Assembly (NCBI RefSeq): GCF_000702585.1
Contig: NZ_JNIQ01000001.1
Location: 687,001 to 751,000, forward strand
Direction: 5' to 3'
Length of the DNA stretch: 64,000 bases
From: Exiguobacterium aurantiacum DSM 6208
GTDB taxonomy: Bacteria > Bacillota > Bacilli > Exiguobacteriales > Exiguobacteriaceae
Position 1 is the stretch's first letter; each line of letters opens with the position of its first letter. Below, piece after piece: positions 34,949-42,200 of the stretch. Under the pieces are notes generated by a model. It saw only the letters and a list, made by a program, of their open reading frames with translations. It was not told the DNA's origin and did no database searches. The translations under genes were made by a program, and so were the position numbers.

Positions 34949-35740
34949 ATGGAACGATTTTCAAAAGAAGGGCGGACGCTCGTCTGTTTTGATTTCGACG
35001 AGACGTACTTTCCTCATGCCTGCACACCCGAACAGCTCGAGGGGATACGGCGGCTTGAACAATTTCTCGAACAGCATGCGCATCGATTCTCGACGATGTG
35101 GGTGACCGGCAGCTCGTTCGAGTCACTGGCTGAAAAAACAAACCGGGCCTCGATGCGCTACTTCCCGCACCGGATCGCCTCGAGTCTTGGGACAGAACTG
35201 TATCACGTCAATGACAAGGGCGGTCTTGAGCTAGACACGGTATTTCAGCAAATGTTTCCGTCCGATTTCGTTGAGCGCGTCAATCGGACGATTGAGGTGT
35301 TGCGACGTCTCGGTATTGAACTTGAGCCACAAACGAGCGTCGGACGGAACCCGTGGATGTATAACTATTACTATCACGGCGACGACATGACGACGCTGCA
35401 GCTGATTCGTTCACTCGTAGAAGAGGCGGGCATCGCGGCAAACGTCAGTCGTTGTAACCCGCTCGCTGGAGATCCGGACGGGTCCTATGACATCGACTTT
35501 ATCCCGCATGGGGCCGGGAAGACGGCAGCGGTCGACTACGTCTGTGAGCACTTCTCGTTCCGGTCCGAAGAAGCGTATGCGTTCGGAGACAGCGGCAACG
35601 ATTTAGAGATGTTGAAGCGGGTCGGGAACGGCTACGTGCTCGGAAACGGCACGGAGCAGGCGAAGAAGGGACATCACCGCGTGACCGAGAAGTCGTATGC
35701 GGCAGGGATTTTAGAAGTGTTGACGCGAGAGGTCGAATGA
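34949..35740 (+). CDS. HAD-IIB sugar-phosphate phosphatase (NtdB/S6PP-like)
   Basis: 263 residues. Motif I FDFDETYFPH, motif II VTGSS, the RCNPLAGDPDGSYDIDFIPHGAGKTAAV segment and motif IV FGDSGNDLEMLKRVG are intact. The DETYFPHAC start and RCNPLAGDP segment recall B. subtilis NtdB, a kanosamine-6-phosphate phosphatase, and sucrose-phosphatase-like proteins; I make this comparison from memory. No other kanosamine genes are nearby, so the substrate remains open. Start ATG 34949 lies 6 bases from AGGAGG; an ATG at 34943 abuts it. Confidence 0.82.
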   Translation: MERFSKEGRTLVCFDFDETYFPHACTPEQLEGIRRLEQFLEQHAHRFSTMWVTGSSFESLAEKTNRASMRYFPHRIASSLGTELYHVNDKGGLELDTVFQQMFPSDFVERVNRTIEVLRRLGIELEPQTSVGRNPWMYNYYYHGDDMTTLQLIRSLVEEAGIAANVSRCNPLAGDPDGSYDIDFIPHGAGKTAAVDYVCEHFSFRSEEAYAFGDSGNDLEMLKRVGNGYVLGNGTEQAKKGHHRVTEKSYAAGILEVLTREVE

Positions 35741-35743
35741 CGC

Positions 35744-36016
35744 TCAAGCGCTCTGCAGCAGCTGGCGAGCGGCCGTCTCGGCCCGGGCGAATAGCCTGAG
35801 CCGTAACGATGTGGTTTGAATATCGAATGTTTGAGGGGTGCGCCACAACTCGTTAAACACTTCGAGCAGTGCGGCTTCGGCCAATTCGGCCCGTGTCGTC
35901 AAACGGAGTGCGGTTAAGTAGAGGACCCGCTCGTATCGGTCGTAGAGGAGCTCGAACGCAGAGGTGTCTCGTTGGATGATTCGTTCGAATAATTCGTGGT
36001 CGGATAAGAATGACAT
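35744..36016 (-). CDS. Stand-alone sigma-70 region 2 protein
   Basis: 90 residues that align along their whole length with region 2 of ECF sigma factors. Compare FELLYDRYERVLYLTALRL with LEILYDRYERILYAFMMQL of the sigma factor at 33957-34517. There is no region 4 and no room for one: the ORF ends at its stop 3 bases from the convergent HAD gene. AAAGGAG precedes the ATG, and the frame is clean, so it is probably expressed rather than decayed. It may bind core RNA polymerase or the anti-sigma factor without recognising a -35 box. The helix after the LWR motif, needed for DNA melting, is poorly conserved. Confidence 0.7.
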   Translation of the reverse strand: MSFLSDHELFERIIQRDTSAFELLYDRYERVLYLTALRLTTRAELAEAALLEVFNELWRTPQTFDIQTTSLRLRLFARAETAARQLLQSA

Positions 36017-36126
36017 CGTGAACTCCTTTGAAGGCACATCGTGGCCCGGAAATGGACATAGCAGTAATAGGCCTATTCCCTGTCTCGAATTGACTGTAAA
36101 CGATAACATCTCGATTCGAGCACATT

Positions 36127-36156
36127 CAAAAACCCGAAAGCGCGATGCAATCGGGT
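36127..36156 (-). terminator. Probable terminator of the zinc-ribbon gene
   Basis: ACCCGA (36132-36137) pairs with TCGGGT (36151-36156) around a 13-base loop, followed on the minus strand by TTTTTG. Weak but well placed, just past the stop of the minus-strand gene. Confidence 0.5.
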
Positions 36157-36162
36157 ATCGGT

Positions 36163-36381
36163 TCAAAATGAGGTGTAGCAGTGGGGGCACGTCTGCGTGT
36201 TCCCGCCTGAACGTCTGAACGTCTTTTTGCAGTTCGGGCACGTGACGGTTGCACTGTCCGCCCCGAACAGGCTGCCGCGATTGTATAACACGTTTTTTAA
36301 ATTCGGCAACGCCTTGGCCGCAAATACCATCGAGATGAATAAGACCAAGGCCAAGATTCCAAGCATGACATACGTCGTCAT
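36163..36381 (-). CDS. Small membrane protein with C-terminal zinc ribbon
   Basis: 72 residues. An N-terminal membrane helix (about 4-26) is followed by a linker and a CPNC-x17-CPHC zinc ribbon ending the protein. The membrane helix plus cytosolic ribbon layout occurs in several poorly studied Bacilli proteins; the role is unknown. Start 36381 is chosen because AAAGGAG is 8 bases away, while a TTG at 36387 is only 2 bases from it. Confidence 0.68.
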   Translation of the reverse strand: MTTYVMLGILALVLFISMVFAAKALPNLKNVLYNRGSLFGADSATVTCPNCKKTFRRSGGNTQTCPHCYTSF

Positions 36382-36453
36382 CGACAACGCTCCTTTCGTT
36401 TGAATACACTACTCCTAGCATACTCGAAAACGGCGCACCATACACCTCTAGAC

Positions 36454-36482
36454 TAGAAATACGAACTTTTGTTCGGTATAAT
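36454..36482 (+). promoter_or_regulatory. SOS (LexA) box within a sigma-A promoter
   Basis: TAGAAA (36454-36459) and TATAAT (36477-36482) are 17 bases apart, and the spacer holds CGAACTTTTGTTCG (36462-36475), a perfect CGAAC-N4-GTTCG palindrome as recognised by Gram-positive LexA (DinR). It lies 32 bases upstream of the following gene, so that gene should be DNA-damage inducible. Confidence 0.75.
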
Positions 36483-36506
36483 GAGAGTACGAGGGAGGGA
36501 GATAGG

Positions 36507-36749
36507 ATGAGAGACGAATTGTTGCGTGATATGCGGATCGGCCGGTTGGTGGAGTTGATGTATATCGATCGACACGGAGTGATTTCAAAACGTCGGGTCA
36601 AGCTGTTGAAGTTGCAAGGGGAGCGGGTCATCGCCTGGGATGTGACGAAACGGGCGCGCCGCTCGTTCTATATCGACAGAGTGCTCGCCTGTCTCCCGAC
36701 GATTGAACGAGAGGGGCGGCATACGATGCCTCCACGTCTGGCCCGCTAA
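36507..36749 (+). CDS. WYL-like small protein, probably SOS-regulated
   Basis: 80 residues, highly basic. The central stretch GVISKRRVKLLKLQGERVIAWDVTKRARRSFYIDRVLACLPTI follows the strand pattern of a minimal WYL-type domain (as in YwkF-like proteins), which binds nucleic acids or ligands in DNA-damage and phage-defence regulators. The WYL triad itself is not exact, so this is tentative. Start ATG 36507 lies 7 bases from GGGAGGG. The LexA box in its promoter is the best clue to its role. Confidence 0.6.
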   Translation: MRDELLRDMRIGRLVELMYIDRHGVISKRRVKLLKLQGERVIAWDVTKRARRSFYIDRVLACLPTIEREGRHTMPPRLAR

Positions 36750-36943
36750 AGGATTTTCGCACGACGATGACGAATCCATGTCCTGAACTCAGAAAACGGG
36801 TTTGGGATTTTTTTGATGGGACGGTTGTTTTCCTATGAAAAAGGGAAGTAATATATTTGTCATCTCCATTACACCTAAAATCGAGTACCATGACGATAAG
36901 GTTTGCGAACCTAGCGACACCCATGAGAAAGGAAGTACACAGC

Positions 36944-38404
36944 ATGAGGACGAAACGTTTATCCGCCATTCTAGGAAATGAGATGGATGACATCGAATGT
37001 GATCCATGGGTGACCGGAATTGAAACGGATTCCAGGAAGGTCAGTCCAGGGAATTTGTTTATTTGCATCCGCGGTTATACGGTGGATGGGCATAAATTTG
37101 CTGAGGACGCCGTCTCTAAAGGAGCGAGCGCCATCATCTCGGAATATCCGCTTGAACTTGACGTGCCGAATATCGTCGTCGCGGATACGAAACGGACGGC
37201 CGGTATTGTGGCCAGTGCGTTTTACGATCATCCGTCGCACCGCATGCGCGTCTATGGCGTCACCGGGACGAACGGGAAAACGACGACGGCGACACTTACG
37301 TACGACTTGTTCCGGTTATCGGGACGCCCGGTCGGGATTGTCAGTACGATCGGCGCTCGTTATAAAGACAAGACGTTAAGCACACCGAATACGACACCAG
37401 AGGCCGTCGTTTTGCACCGGATCTTGGCTGAAATGGCCGACGCGGGTGTGACCGACTGCGTCGTCGAGGTGTCTTCACATGCGATGATGGAAGGGCGCGT
37501 CGAAGGCGTGCATTTTCATGCGGCAGCGTTCACGAACTTAACGCATGATCATCTTGATTATCATCGCTCGATGGATGAGTACGCGCGAGCGAAAGCCCGT
37601 TTGTTCGAGCAAGTCGAACAGACAGGGGGCGATGCGATTATCTTGAACGCCGAGGACGAGGCGAGTACGATCATGGCGTCGTTCGCACCGACACGTCGGC
37701 GTGTCATGTATAGCACGCATACGAACGTGCCGGCCGATATTCAAGTCATCTGGCTAGACGATACGGTACGCGTCAAAGTGAACGCCATGACGATCGAGGT
37801 GCCTGTCCAGTTCATGGGCGCGTTCAACGCCGCCAACCTGGCCGCAGCCATCGGACTCGTGTCGACGTCCGAGCTGATGCTTCGAGCCATCATCGCCAAC
37901 GTCCCGGGGCTCACGCTGCCAAAAGGTCGTCTTGAACGGCTCGATACGGAAGATGCGGAAATTTATATCGATTATGCGCACACGCCGGACGGTCTAGAGA
38001 AATGCTTATCGACGCTTCAAAAAGGCGAACGGCATCTCGTCGTCGTCTTGAGCGCGGCCGGTGACCGTGACCCGACGAAGCGGGCCGAGATGGGACGGAT
38101 CGCGAGCCGTTATTCGAACGATTTGATCGTGACGGTACACGACGTCCGCAACGAGGACCCGAAACAAATCATCGACGGTCTGTTAGAAGGGGTCGATGCG
38201 GACACGCGTTACGTCACGTTCGAAGAGCGCCGCGCAGCACTTCGCCATGCGGCTGTCCAAGCGCTCGAAGGGAAGCGCGTCGTCGTCGTCGGAAAAGGAC
38301 ACGACCACGTCGAGCGGATCGGCAGCGAGGCGGTTCCGTTCAATGAATCGGATATTTTATTGGCAGAATTAAAAAATTTAAAAGGCCAAGAACCGGCCAT
38401 TTGA
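36944..38404 (+). CDS. MurE-like UDP-MurNAc-peptide ligase
   Basis: 486 residues with the three Mur ligase domains. The ATP-binding GVTGTNGKTTT (about 105-115), SSHAM and TNLTHDHLDYH motifs are intact. MurE adds the third residue (meso-DAP or L-Lys) to UDP-MurNAc-L-Ala-D-Glu. The DNPR motif that recognises DAP is replaced by HDVR followed by NEDP (about 399-406), so the added residue may be L-Lys or the enzyme may serve a different purpose. It is not in a dcw cell-wall cluster. Start ATG 36944 follows AAAGGAAG; an upstream ATG at 36923 has no SD. A strong terminator follows. Confidence 0.88.
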   Translation: MRTKRLSAILGNEMDDIECDPWVTGIETDSRKVSPGNLFICIRGYTVDGHKFAEDAVSKGASAIISEYPLELDVPNIVVADTKRTAGIVASAFYDHPSHRMRVYGVTGTNGKTTTATLTYDLFRLSGRPVGIVSTIGARYKDKTLSTPNTTPEAVVLHRILAEMADAGVTDCVVEVSSHAMMEGRVEGVHFHAAAFTNLTHDHLDYHRSMDEYARAKARLFEQVEQTGGDAIILNAEDEASTIMASFAPTRRRVMYSTHTNVPADIQVIWLDDTVRVKVNAMTIEVPVQFMGAFNAANLAAAIGLVSTSELMLRAIIANVPGLTLPKGRLERLDTEDAEIYIDYAHTPDGLEKCLSTLQKGERHLVVVLSAAGDRDPTKRAEMGRIASRYSNDLIVTVHDVRNEDPKQIIDGLLEGVDADTRYVTFEERRAALRHAAVQALEGKRVVVVGKGHDHVERIGSEAVPFNESDILLAELKNLKGQEPAI

Positions 38405-38406
38405 CG

Positions 38407-38433
38407 AAACGATGACAAATGTCATCGTTTTTT
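38407..38433 (+). terminator. Terminator of the MurE-like gene
   Basis: AAACGATGAC and GTCATCGTTT form a 10-bp stem with loop AAAT and a following T run. Confidence 0.9.
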
Positions 38434-38500
38434 AATGTGTGAGTTCAAAGGAAACAGGAAATACCTATTAATGTAACGCTATTGAAGGAGGAGATTAGAC

Positions 38501-38845
38501 ATGTCAGTTTTGTACAAAGAGTTTACAAACGATGAAGAAGTCGTCACCGCCATTCAATCGATGAAAGCAAAAGGGGTCGACGACTCACATATTTACGTCA
38601 TCACGCATGATGATGATCGGACAGACCGAGTTGCGGACAACGCGGACGCGAATACGGTGTCCGCATCGGACGTCGGTCTCGGCACGGCCGCAAAAAACTT
38701 GTTCCGCAAAAAAGGGGACGAGTTGCGGGCCCAATTCGAACAGCTCGGTTTTTCGGCGACAGAGGCGGACCAGCTCGAGAAGAAGTTAGACCAAGGCAAA
38801 GTCATCGTCGTCGTCAAAGACGCACCGAACGGCTTCACGTTGTAA
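38501..38845 (+). CDS. General stress protein 17M-like (YflT family)
   Basis: 114 residues. The N-terminal half carries the general-stress domain found in Bacillus YflT (KEFTNDEEVVTAIQSMKAKGVDDSHIYVITHDDDRTDRVADNADA), followed by a helical C-terminal half. Members are induced by stress, often through sigma-B in Bacillus, but I found no convincing sigma-B promoter here. Start ATG 38501 follows GAAGGAGGAG. Confidence 0.78.
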   Translation: MSVLYKEFTNDEEVVTAIQSMKAKGVDDSHIYVITHDDDRTDRVADNADANTVSASDVGLGTAAKNLFRKKGDELRAQFEQLGFSATEADQLEKKLDQGKVIVVVKDAPNGFTL

Positions 38846-38868
38846 CCTCACCATGAAGAATACAGAGA

Positions 38869-38898
38869 CAGGGCTGAATCAATCGATTCAGCCCTGTC
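38869..38898. terminator. Inverted repeat between convergent genes
   Basis: ACAGGGCTGAATC and GATTCAGCCCTGT make a perfect 13-bp stem with a four-base loop. T runs are poor on both sides, but the position between two convergent genes suggests termination. Confidence 0.7.
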
Positions 38899-38901
38899 GT
38901 G

Positions 38902-39897
38902 TTATGAATGGAGTCGAATGACGGTCCGACCGCTCAATTCACCACGCAGCATCGCCTCGGCGTTCCGGGGGACGTCATGAAGCGGGATCTCGTGGACCAT
39001 ATGGTTGAGCACGGTCTGGTCGACCAGCTCATGAAGCCGCTCCCAGGCGGTGACCCGCCGCGAGACGGGCTGCATCACCGAGTCGATCCCGATGAGGCGG
39101 ACGCCCCGTAAGATGAACGGATAGACTGTCGTGTGTAGTTCGTGACCGCCGGCGAGTCCACAAGCGACGACCGTTCCCTCGTAACGGGTCCGGCTCAAAA
39201 TATTGCCGAGTGTCTCTCCACCGACCGAGTCGATGGCGGCGTCGAACCGTTGTTTGTCAAGCGGCCGGGCCGGACCTTCTAACTCGCTCCTGGCCATGAT
39301 GTTCTCGACGCCGAGCGCACGTAGATACGCCGGGTCGGTCTTTCCGGTCGAGGCGAGCACGTGATACCCGAGCTTATGGAGAATGGCGATAGAAAAGCTA
39401 CCGACACCGCCCGACGCGCCTGTGACAAGTACTTCTTGTCCCGGATGGATCTGTTCATGTTCGAGCGCCTCGACGGCGAACATGGCGGTCAGACCAGGAG
39501 TCCCGAGCGTGATGGCGTCCCGCATCGACATACCTTTCGGCAGTTTGACGAGCCAATTCCCCGGGACTTGCGCATAATGGCTGAATCCGCCAAAATGCCG
39601 CTCGCCGATGCCGAAGCCCGTCGCGATGACCTCGTCCCCTTCCTTGAAGTCGAGATGGTCGGAAGAAGCGACTTTCCCAACGAATTCACAGCCGGGAATG
39701 AACGGATAGTCATTGATGATCGAGCCGGATCCGGTCAAAGCGAGCGCGTCTTTGTAATTGAGTGCCGAGTAATGGACCTCCACTAAGACGTTGCCAGCTT
39801 CTTCTTTCGGCAACGCCTCTCGTTGCACGTCTGTCACTTCAGCGTGCAACCGATCGTCTTGCTTGTCGAGGACGAGTGCTTGAAATGTGTTGTTCAT
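38902..39897 (-). CDS. YhdH/AcuI-type acryloyl-CoA reductase (MDR family)
   Basis: 331 residues, zinc-independent medium-chain dehydrogenase. It carries VEVHYSALNYKDALALTG, the nucleotide-binding VLVTGASGGVGSFSIAIL (about 150-167) and the YhdH-type GIDSVMQP segment. AcuI/YhdH enzymes reduce acryloyl-CoA or quinone-like acceptors with NADPH and serve in detoxification. Start 39897 follows AAAGGGGCAATTTGACG. Monocistronic and divergent from the acidic-protein gene. Confidence 0.87.
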   Translation of the reverse strand: MNNTFQALVLDKQDDRLHAEVTDVQREALPKEEAGNVLVEVHYSALNYKDALALTGSGSIINDYPFIPGCEFVGKVASSDHLDFKEGDEVIATGFGIGERHFGGFSHYAQVPGNWLVKLPKGMSMRDAITLGTPGLTAMFAVEALEHEQIHPGQEVLVTGASGGVGSFSIAILHKLGYHVLASTGKTDPAYLRALGVENIMARSELEGPARPLDKQRFDAAIDSVGGETLGNILSRTRYEGTVVACGLAGGHELHTTVYPFILRGVRLIGIDSVMQPVSRRVTAWERLHELVDQTVLNHMVHEIPLHDVPRNAEAMLRGELSGRTVIRLHS

Positions 39898-40042
39898 CGT
39901 CAAATTGCCCCTTTCTCTATGAGAGATGCTATCACCATCTATCATACCCGTCTGTTGAAAATATATACACGAATGTTTCGTTATGAGCAGATGTGGAATG
40001 GTATAATGGAATAGATTCAACTAGAGTGAGGAGGAATGTAGC

Positions 40043-40462
40043 ATGCGGCACGATGACTATGAGTTTGACGAAGAAGTAGAAGAAGGCGAACTGTTTAACG
40101 TATACGACATTCTGCCGCCAGACGGTACGATTCTCGAGATGGCGACTGCCGAAGAGATGGTCCGAGCGGCGGAGCTTGAAGCGAAGCATCACGCGCTTCA
40201 ACGTATCCAAGACTCAAACTTCCAGTTATCCGGGGTGACGTTCAAAGAGTTGCTCACAGAGTTCGAGCGATACGAGCAAGAATCGATGGAGTTCTGGACG
40301 GGCGTGTACAGCCGATTGCGCATTCCATGGGCGTGGACGATCCGAATCGATGTGGCCAATGGCCCGATTCACGTCGTCAACGACCGTGACATCTTTATCG
40401 ACGAAGAAAACTTCGAAGAGTATGATTTCGACGACTTCATCGATGAAGAAGACGAAGATTGA
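40043..40462 (+). CDS. Acidic protein of unknown function
   Basis: 139 residues with an Asp/Glu-rich N-terminus (DDYEFDEEVEEGE) and C-terminus (EENFEEYDFDDFIDEEDED) around a more ordinary central part (FKELLTEFERYEQESMEFWTGVYSRLRIPWAWTIRI). No known domain is recognised. Start ATG 40043 follows GAGTGAGGAGG, with an extended -10 promoter (TGGTATAATG near 40000). It is followed by a strong terminator and, in the ancestral state, faced the small membrane gene now split from it by an insertion. Confidence 0.72.
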   Translation: MRHDDYEFDEEVEEGELFNVYDILPPDGTILEMATAEEMVRAAELEAKHHALQRIQDSNFQLSGVTFKELLTEFERYEQESMEFWTGVYSRLRIPWAWTIRIDVANGPIHVVNDRDIFIDEENFEEYDFDDFIDEEDED

Positions 40463-40465
40463 ATC

Positions 40466-40508
40466 AAAAACGTCTTTCCCTCACTCAGTAGGGAAAGACG
40501 TTTTTTTG
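40466..40508. terminator. Terminator of the acidic-protein gene (ancestrally bidirectional)
   Basis: AAAACGTCTTTCCC and GGGAAAGACGTTTT form a 14-bp stem with a 10-base loop, followed by a T run on the plus strand. In the minus direction it would have ended the small membrane gene before the TnpB element inserted. Confidence 0.88.
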
Positions 40509-40619
40509 ACGGTTTTTAACTGATTTAGGCGAGAATTCTCCCACCTCTAAGCGTCTCAGGGCATGGTCCAGCGTAGGTGGGAGATGAATCGCCGGTCCCC
40601 GACGCCTTTGGCCACCGCT

Positions 40620-40649
40620 GTGACAGAAAAGCGAACAAAAGTTCGTAAT
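40620..40649 (+). promoter_or_regulatory. LexA box in the putative tnpB promoter
   Basis: GTGACA (40620-40625) and CGTAAT (40644-40649) lie 18 bases apart with CGAACAAAAGTTCG (40632-40645) between and over the -10. The box is a perfect CGAAC-N4-GTTCG palindrome. It is the reverse complement of the box before the gene at 36507. It is inside the element, 86 bases upstream of tnpB. Confidence 0.6.
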
Positions 40650-40730
40650 TCCGTCAGATTTCCTCGCCCCTTCCGCGGGTATCGGTATGGGACGAGAATC
40701 ATCCCGACACCGGGCAAAGGAGGGGCGGAC

Positions 40731-41822
40731 ATGCTGAAGGGCTACAAATACCGGCTCCACCCGACCGCGGCACAGGCCGAGTTCCTGGTCAAGACGATCG
40801 GCTGTGCCCGCTTCATCTACAACAAGCTGCTCGAGGACCACATCAAGATTCACGAGGAGGCGAAGGCGAGCGGCGGACCGAGGCGGAAACCGCCGACGCC
40901 GGCCTCCTACAAGCCGCTGTTCCCGTTCCTGTGCGAGGCGGACAGCCTCGCGCTCGCGAACGCGAAGCTGCACCTCGACGCGGCGTTCGCGAGGTTCCTC
41001 GCCGGGACGGCCGGCTTCCCGGTGTTCAAGTCGAGACGGAGGTCGCGCGCCTCCTACACGACGAACAACCAGCACGGCACGATCCGCATCGAGGCGGGAA
41101 AAGTCCGTCTGCCGAAGGTCGGGTTCATCCGGTTCACACAGCACCGCGGCTTCGACGGGGAGATCCGCTCCGCGACCGTGTCGATGACACGGACGGGCAG
41201 GTTCTTCGTGTCGCTCCTCGTCGAGCAGGCCGACGAGCCGTTTGTCCCGGCAGAACATAAGATCGGGATCGACCTCGGCCTGGAGCACTTCGCCACCATG
41301 ACGAACGACGACCTCGTCACGGAGAAGATCCCGAACCCGCGCAACCTACGGAAGGCCGAGGCGCGGCTCAAGCGGGCGCAACGCGCGCTCGCCCGCAAGA
41401 AGCCCGGCAGCAGGAACCGCGAGAAGGCGCGGCTCCTCCTCGCGAAGAGACACGAGCAGGTCAAGAACCGACGGTACGACTTCCTCCACAAGCTGTCCCG
41501 ACGAATCGTCGACGAGAACCAAGTCGTCGTGGTCGAGACGCTCCGAACGAGGGAGATGATGCAGGACCGCCGCCTCTCGAAGTCGATCGGGGACGCCGGA
41601 TGGGGCGAGTTCGTCCGCCAACTGGAATATAAGGCGCGATTCCATGGCCGGACGCTCGTCAAGGTCGACCCGTGGTTCGCCTCGACCCAGGTCTGTTCGG
41701 CCTGCGGCGAGAACGGCGGCAAGAAAGACTTACAAACCCGGGAGTGGACATGTGCCGCGTGCGGCGCGCACCATGACCGCGACGTCAACGCGAGCCTCAA
41801 CCTCTTGTACTTAGCCGATTGA
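40731..41822 (+). CDS. tnpB: TnpB, RNA-guided endonuclease
   Basis: 363 residues, close to compact TnpB enzymes. The RuvC catalytic residues Asp181 (KIGIDLGLE), Glu269 (VVVETLR) and Asp351 (DRDVNAS) are all present, and a zinc finger CSAC-x16-CAAC lies between the last two, so the nuclease should be active. TnpB uses an omega RNA from the element's right end to cut the empty donor site, promoting retention of the element. Start ATG 40731 follows AAAGGAGGGG. Base composition is richer in G+C than the neighbours, fitting a mobile origin. Confidence 0.93.
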   Translation: MLKGYKYRLHPTAAQAEFLVKTIGCARFIYNKLLEDHIKIHEEAKASGGPRRKPPTPASYKPLFPFLCEADSLALANAKLHLDAAFARFLAGTAGFPVFKSRRRSRASYTTNNQHGTIRIEAGKVRLPKVGFIRFTQHRGFDGEIRSATVSMTRTGRFFVSLLVEQADEPFVPAEHKIGIDLGLEHFATMTNDDLVTEKIPNPRNLRKAEARLKRAQRALARKKPGSRNREKARLLLAKRHEQVKNRRYDFLHKLSRRIVDENQVVVVETLRTREMMQDRRLSKSIGDAGWGEFVRQLEYKARFHGRTLVKVDPWFASTQVCSACGENGGKKDLQTREWTCAACGAHHDRDVNASLNLLYLAD

Positions 41823-41941
41823 AACAACCAGGGCAGGGACTGCCCGACGAGCTTGGCCCATAACCGTGGCTAATCAAAGCACGGCCTTCCCAAGAAGCTC
41901 CCACTTCAGGCTGCGAAGCAAGCAAGTGGTGAGTAGTTCAC
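41823..41941 (+). ncRNA. Putative omega RNA / right end of the TnpB element
   Basis: Between the tnpB stop and the right boundary lie a GGGCA/TGCCC hairpin (near 41831-41845), a second imperfect stem and the terminal CTCCCACTT/AAGTGGTGAG hairpin. By analogy with known TnpB systems the RNA scaffold covers this region and the 3' end of tnpB, and the guide would be the host sequence that begins at 41942 (GTCCGACCGTACCTGGACGA). The 5' limit is not visible. Confidence 0.6.
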
Positions 41942-42112
41942 GTCCGACCGTACCTGGACGACTTCCGTCGCCCCGAACCAAAGCCCGACGCTCGAGAGAA
42001 TCGACACACCGCTCACCATCGCCCCGACGATGGCCGTGTCGCCGATCATCGCGAACGAGAGGGCAAGGCAGAACAAGCCGAAAAAGAATAACCCTCCTGC
42101 GATTGTCTTCAT
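41906..42112 (-). CDS. Two-helix membrane protein with C-terminus replaced by IS sequence
   Basis: 68 residues with two membrane helices (about 4-21 and 25-47). The last 11 residues, VNYSPLACFAA, are encoded by the right end of the TnpB element. Removing the element gives another 68-residue product ending VKNRQKNVFPY, with its stop just before the 40466-40508 terminator. The start at 42112 has AAGGGTGATG upstream. Family unknown. The native protein probably had a basic tail, lost here, and the transcript now lacks its terminator and runs antisense to tnpB. Confidence 0.7.
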   Translation of the reverse strand: MKTIAGGLFFFGLFCLALSFAMIGDTAIVGAMVSGVSILSSVGLWFGATEVVQVRSDVNYSPLACFAA

Positions 42113-42200
42113 GACACCATCACCCTTTCTGCTTTTGTCTGACTTCAGTGTAGACGCTTAAGAACAGGAGGGGTGGGTGAATTTTAATCCGGGTTAAAAA

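Larger units (their letters stand above)
40521..41941 (+). mobile_element. tnpB-only IS200/IS605-family element (IS1341-like)
   Basis: About 1421 bp. It has an imperfect palindromic left end (TCTCCCACCT 40537-40546 with AGGTGGGAGA 40575-40584, flanked by GGCGA/TCGCC) and a right-end hairpin (CTCCCACTT with AAGTGGTGAG, 41898-41932). It encodes TnpB but no TnpA transposase. TTTAAC (40515-40520) sits directly at the left boundary and could be the target-adjacent motif. Joining 40520 to 41942 restores a plausible end for the interrupted minus-strand gene, which fixes the boundaries to within 2 bases. Confidence 0.88.

Noticed and set aside
35744-36631. 295-codon minus-strand frame including the sigma region-2 protein
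   Set aside because: Only the last 90 codons resemble a sigma factor and have an RBS; the first part overlaps the zinc-ribbon gene in another frame and shows no coding character.
38430-38500. Possible sigma-B promoter before the general stress gene
   Set aside because: GTTCAAAGG is not followed by a GGGTAT-type -10 at the right distance.
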